NCBI GenBank assembly: GCA_017442465.1
Contig: JAFRZQ010000365.1
Span: forward strand, 1 to 8,266
Length of the DNA: 8,266 nt
Reading direction: 5' to 3'
From: Anaerotignum sp.
GTDB lineage: Bacteria; Bacillota; Clostridia; Lachnospirales; Anaerotignaceae
Position 1 is the first letter of the stretch; each line of letters opens with the position of its first letter. Positions 6,230 to 8,266 of the stretch are shown here, in pieces. The notes under the pieces were generated by a model. The model worked only from the letters and a program-made list of their open reading frames with translations. It did not search any database and was not told the origin of the DNA. Position numbers and translations under genes: made by a program.

Positions 6230-7057
6230 ATGAGTGAAAATTGTTCTCATAACTGCGGAAGCTGCACTGCAAACTGCAGCAGCAGAAAACCTGCAGATTT
6301 TTTAGTGCCCCCCAATCAGCACAGCAATATCAAAAAGGTGATCGGTGTTGTCAGCGGGAAGGGCGGCGTTGGCAAATCCATGGTGACATCTACCCTGGCG
6401 GTGCTGACAAACAGAAAAGGAAAGAAAACAGCGATCCTGGATGCAGATATCACAGGTCCTTCCATTCCAAAAGCATTTGGTGTGAAGGATAAGGCTTATG
6501 GCAACCAGCTGGGCATGCTGCCCTGTGAATCTAAAACAGGGATCGAAATGATGTCCATCAACCTGCTTTTGGATAATGATACAGACCCTGTTGTGTGGAG
6601 AGGTTCTATCATTGCCAATACAGTAAAACAGTTCTGGCAGGACGTTGTATGGGGCGATGTGGACTATATGTTCATCGATATGCCCCCCGGTACAGGCGAT
6701 GTTCCTCTGACGGTATTCCAGTCCATTGCGCTGGATGGTATTATCATCGTAACGACCCCTCAGGATCTGGTGAGCATGATCGTGGATAAGGCTGTGAAGA
6801 TGGCACAGCTGATGAATGTGCCTATTCTGGGCATCGTGGAAAATATGTCTTACTTCAAATGTCCCGATTGCGGCGGCATCCATAAGATCTTCGGTGACAG
6901 CAATATCGAAATGATCGCAGCGAAACATAATATCCCTGTGGTATGCAAGCTGCCTATCGACCCTTCTGTGGCAGCAAAGTGCGACAGAGGTCTGGCGGAA
7001 GAATATGAAGGCGAATGGCTGGATCCTATGGTGGATTTCCTGGAAAAGATGAAATAA
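6230..7057 (+). CDS. Mrp/NBP35-family Fe-S cluster carrier ATPase
   Basis: A 275-residue P-loop ATPase of the MinD/ParA-like Mrp/NBP35/ApbC group, which binds a transferable 4Fe-4S cluster at a dimer interface and passes it to apo-proteins. Visible are the deviant Walker A GKGGVGKS (43-50), the LDADITGPSIP segment, a Walker B-type FIDMPPGTGD, VENMSYFKCPDCGG with the cluster-binding C211 and C214, and IPVVCKLPIDPSVA. The N-terminus carries C5, C9, C12 and C16, matching the extra cluster site of NBP35-type proteins; the DUF59 domain of E. coli Mrp is absent. The start follows AGGAG (6215-6219) by ten bases and lies 20 bases after the DUF134 stop. The same operon supplies a NifX-type metal-binding partner. 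Cluster delivery is inferred from family; the client is unknown. Confidence 0.93.
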   Translation: MSENCSHNCGSCTANCSSRKPADFLVPPNQHSNIKKVIGVVSGKGGVGKSMVTSTLAVLTNRKGKKTAILDADITGPSIPKAFGVKDKAYGNQLGMLPCESKTGIEMMSINLLLDNDTDPVVWRGSIIANTVKQFWQDVVWGDVDYMFIDMPPGTGDVPLTVFQSIALDGIIIVTTPQDLVSMIVDKAVKMAQLMNVPILGIVENMSYFKCPDCGGIHKIFGDSNIEMIAAKHNIPVVCKLPIDPSVAAKCDRGLAEEYEGEWLDPMVDFLEKMK

Positions 7058-7088
7058 GAGAAGCTACAATATAAAAGGAGAGAATAAA

Positions 7089-7490
7089 ATGAAAACAAAA
7101 ATTGCGGTAACATACGAAAACGGTGAAGTGTTCCAGCACTTTGGTCATACAAAGGAATTCAAATTCTACACAGTAGAAGACGGCAAAATCATTGATACAG
7201 AAATCGTGCCTACACTGGGCAGCGGTCACAGCCTGCTGGCAGATTTTCTGCTGCTGAATGGTGCAACAGTTCTGATCTGCGGCGGCATTGGTGGCGGTGC
7301 AAAAGCTGCACTGGCAGCAAAAGGCATTGAACTGCGCGGCGGCGTAAGCGGCAATGCCGATGAAAAAGCCCAGGCGTTTGTAGATGGTACACTGGAATTC
7401 AATGCGGCAGTGGAATGCAACCATCACCACGACCACGATCATGAAGGCTGCAGTGAACACGACCACCATTGCGGTGGGCATTGTCACTGA
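7089..7490 (+). CDS. NifX/NafY-type iron-molybdenum cofactor family protein with His/Cys-rich tail
   Basis: A 133-residue protein. Residues 1-108 match the dinitrogenase iron-molybdenum cofactor family (PF02579), a ribonuclease H-like fold that holds FeMo-co or other metal clusters: IAVTYENGEVFQHFGHTKEF at the start, then VLICGGIGGGAKAAL and KGIELRGGVSG. Residues 110-133 form a tail with 10 His, 4 Cys and several Asp or Glu (HHHDHDHEGC, HDHHCGGHCH), a likely site for Ni, Zn, Fe or Co. AAGGAG precedes the ATG by a normal gap, and the gene lies 31 bases after the Mrp-type stop, so it is the last gene of the operon. No nitrogenase genes are seen, so a storage, carrier or cluster-holding job in general metal-cofactor handling is inferred. 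The tail is part of the reading frame and ends with the native stop. Confidence 0.9.
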   Translation: MKTKIAVTYENGEVFQHFGHTKEFKFYTVEDGKIIDTEIVPTLGSGHSLLADFLLLNGATVLICGGIGGGAKAALAAKGIELRGGVSGNADEKAQAFVDGTLEFNAAVECNHHHDHDHEGCSEHDHHCGGHCH

Positions 7491-7514
7491 TTGGTCTGGC
7501 AAAAAAAGTCAATG

Positions 7515-7539
7515 AGCCCCCCACTGGAGGGGCTTTTTT
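7515..7539 (+). terminator. Intrinsic terminator of the DUF134-Mrp-NifX operon
   Basis: AGCCCC (7515-7520) pairs with GGGGCT (7529-7534). CC/GG pairs can extend the stem inward with one bulged A. A run of six T (7534-7539) follows. Confidence 0.85.
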
Positions 7540-7954
7540 ATTGTCTCTGCAGCGGTGAAAAATACTTCGATGATGTCAAAAAAAAATTGCCGGATAAATT
7601 ACATAAACAGAAATAAATGGAAAATTATTACATTTTATATAAATAAATGGTAAAAAGTGGGTTGTATATATTGCACAATCTATAATATGGAAAAGAATGG
7701 AAAAAAATAAAAGTGGATAAAATTGTAAATATATGGAAAAATGCAAGGAAAATTAGTGCGATTTGCACAAATGGAAAAAGAGAGATGAAATAGTTATTCG
7801 TTCAAACTGTGCTAAATTCCGAAAAGGAAAGTTGTCTTAACAATATCTTTATCCGTCGTCGATTTATAAAAATACTTGAGGGAAATAGGTGGAATTTATA
7901 TTGAAAATATACAAAAAATGGAAAGATTGCGTGCAACGTATTAGAAAAAAGTGC

Positions 7955-7982
7955 TTGTTTTTTTCGGAAAATGAAGTAAAAT
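7955..7982 (+). promoter_or_regulatory. Candidate promoter of the AGCS symporter
   Basis: TTGTTT (7955-7960), 16 bases, then TAAAAT (7977-7982). Transcription would start near 7989, eight bases before the leader hairpin, giving a leader of about 155 bases. A second -10-like TATAAT at 8111-8116 lacks a recognisable -35. Confidence 0.45.
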
Positions 7983-7996
7983 GAGAATAGGTATCT

Positions 7997-8031
7997 GAAT
8001 CTGGATGAGTTATTCTTCCGATTCTTTTTTT
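7997..8031 (+). terminator. Terminator-like hairpin in the symporter leader (possible attenuator)
   Basis: GAATC (7997-8001) pairs with GATTC (8020-8024). After one bulged T, GGA (8003-8005) pairs with TCC (8017-8019), and a weaker inner helix can form. Seven T follow at 8025-8031. It lies between the candidate promoter and the coding region, so it could end transcription early. It is weaker than the other terminators here. Its left arm can also pair with 8082-8098. Confidence 0.5.
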
Positions 8032-8145
8032 GAGAGATTTTTTCTGTTTTTTCGTGGGGATGGAAAAGATTTATTCAGGAGAACTCATCGTTAGATTCCG
8101 GCCACGTAATTATAATACTCTATTAAAATAGGGAGGGAATTATAA

Positions 8146-8266
8146 ATGGAAGCTTTTAACAATTTCGTAACTGCGATTAACGGCGTAGTATGGGGTCCCG
8201 TAATGCTGGTTCTGCTGATCGGTACACACGTTCTGCTGTCCGTTAGAACAAAGTTCATCCAGAGAA
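8146..8266 (+). CDS. AGCS-family sodium:alanine/glycine symporter (N-terminal part; 3' end outside window)
   Basis: Forty codons are present before the window ends. The translation begins MEAFNNFVTAINGVVWGPVM and continues into LVLLIGTHVLLSVRTKFIQ, which matches the start of alanine or glycine:cation symporters: a short amphipathic lead, the WGP motif, the first membrane helix and the (R/K)xKFIQ edge. These transporters bring in alanine or glycine with sodium. ATG 8146 follows GGGAGG (8131-8136) by nine bases. A long AT-rich upstream region and a candidate leader hairpin suggest regulated expression. With only about a tenth of the protein visible, the family is likely but the substrate is not known. 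Confidence 0.82.
   Translation, partial: MEAFNNFVTAINGVVWGPVMLVLLIGTHVLLSVRTKFIQR

Larger units (their letters stand above)
7540..8145. other. Long AT-rich intergenic region with repeated ATGGAAAA octamers and a transporter leader
   Basis: About 600 bases without a gene I can support. Base content is clearly more A/T-rich than the coding DNA. ATGGAAAA occurs at 7617, 7687, 7697, 7733, 7771 and 8060, with near copies at 7647 and 7918. TTGCACAA occurs at 7671 and 7763. Only very short open frames occur, without ribosome binding sites. A perfect TATAAT at 7681-7686 has no good -35 partner at normal spacing. The last 160 bases hold a candidate promoter and a structured leader of the symporter gene. 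A-tracts such as the nine A at 7578-7586 suggest intrinsically curved DNA. Confidence 0.7.

Noticed and set aside
7089..7490. A nitrogen-fixation locus based on the NifX-type protein.
   Set aside because: No nifHDK, nifB or nifE/N sequence is visible, and this domain is widespread in anaerobes that do not fix nitrogen.
7617..7778. The ATGGAAAA copies as a CRISPR array or tandem repeat.
   Set aside because: The repeat unit is only eight bases, spacing is irregular and there are no spacers of constant length.
8060..8134. A 24-codon frame (stop included) in the symporter leader, beginning MEKIYSGEL.
   Set aside because: No proper ribosome binding site and no run of regulatory codons; its start is one of the repeated ATGGAAAA octamers, several of which open trivial frames.
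7989..8145. Glycine riboswitch before the AGCS symporter, a common arrangement in Firmicutes.
   Set aside because: I cannot find the conserved glycine-aptamer core sequences; the leader is U-rich and has a different pairing pattern.

Overview
The window looks like chromosome of an anaerobic, low-to-mid-GC Firmicute, most likely a Clostridia or Lachnospiraceae-type bacterium. The basis is strong AGGAGG-type ribosome binding sites, sigma-A-like promoters, U-tailed intrinsic terminators, short intergenic gaps, and gene families typical of fermentative anaerobes. I see no mobile element, CRISPR array, tRNA or rRNA. The species assignment is inference from family content and signals, not from a search.

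Layout. (1) 1-616: the 3' part of a ribokinase-type PfkB sugar kinase and its terminator. (2) 662-3798: a three-gene operon of a MarR-family regulator, an iron-type alcohol dehydrogenase and a class-3-type aldehyde dehydrogenase. It has a promoter at 667-695, a perfect 8+8 inverted repeat over the -35 box, and a terminator at 3772-3798. (3) 3797-4102 on the minus strand: a small three-helix membrane protein of unknown family that converges on the same terminator. (4) 4103-4376: a divergent regulatory region with a 12-bp palindrome, two candidate promoters and an alternating purine/pyrimidine tract. (5) 4377-5777: an APC-superfamily amino acid permease and its terminator. (6) 5787-7539: a DUF134 regulator, an Mrp/NBP35-type ATPase and a NifX/NafY-type (dinitrogenase iron-molybdenum cofactor family) protein with a His/Cys-rich tail, ending at a terminator. 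(7) 7540-8145: about 600 bp of AT-rich non-coding DNA with repeated ATGGAAAA octamers and a structured leader. (8) 8146-8266: the start of an AGCS-type sodium:alanine/glycine symporter that runs off the window.

How the genes work together. The MarR-ADH-ALDH unit is most simply a self-regulated module that interconverts an alcohol, its aldehyde and its acid, for fermentation or aldehyde removal; the substrate cannot be read from sequence. The DUF134-Mrp-NifX unit combines a Cys-rich DNA-binding protein, an ATPase with Fe-S scaffold cysteines and a small cofactor-binding-fold protein with a metal-chelating tail. No nitrogenase genes are visible, so a role in iron-sulfur or metal-cluster handling outside nitrogen fixation is the best inference. 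Its promoter carries two copies of a 13-bp sequence, one on the -35 box and one just after the expected transcription start, and this is the most interesting regulatory signal here. The two amino acid transporters suggest an organism that moves and probably ferments amino acids.
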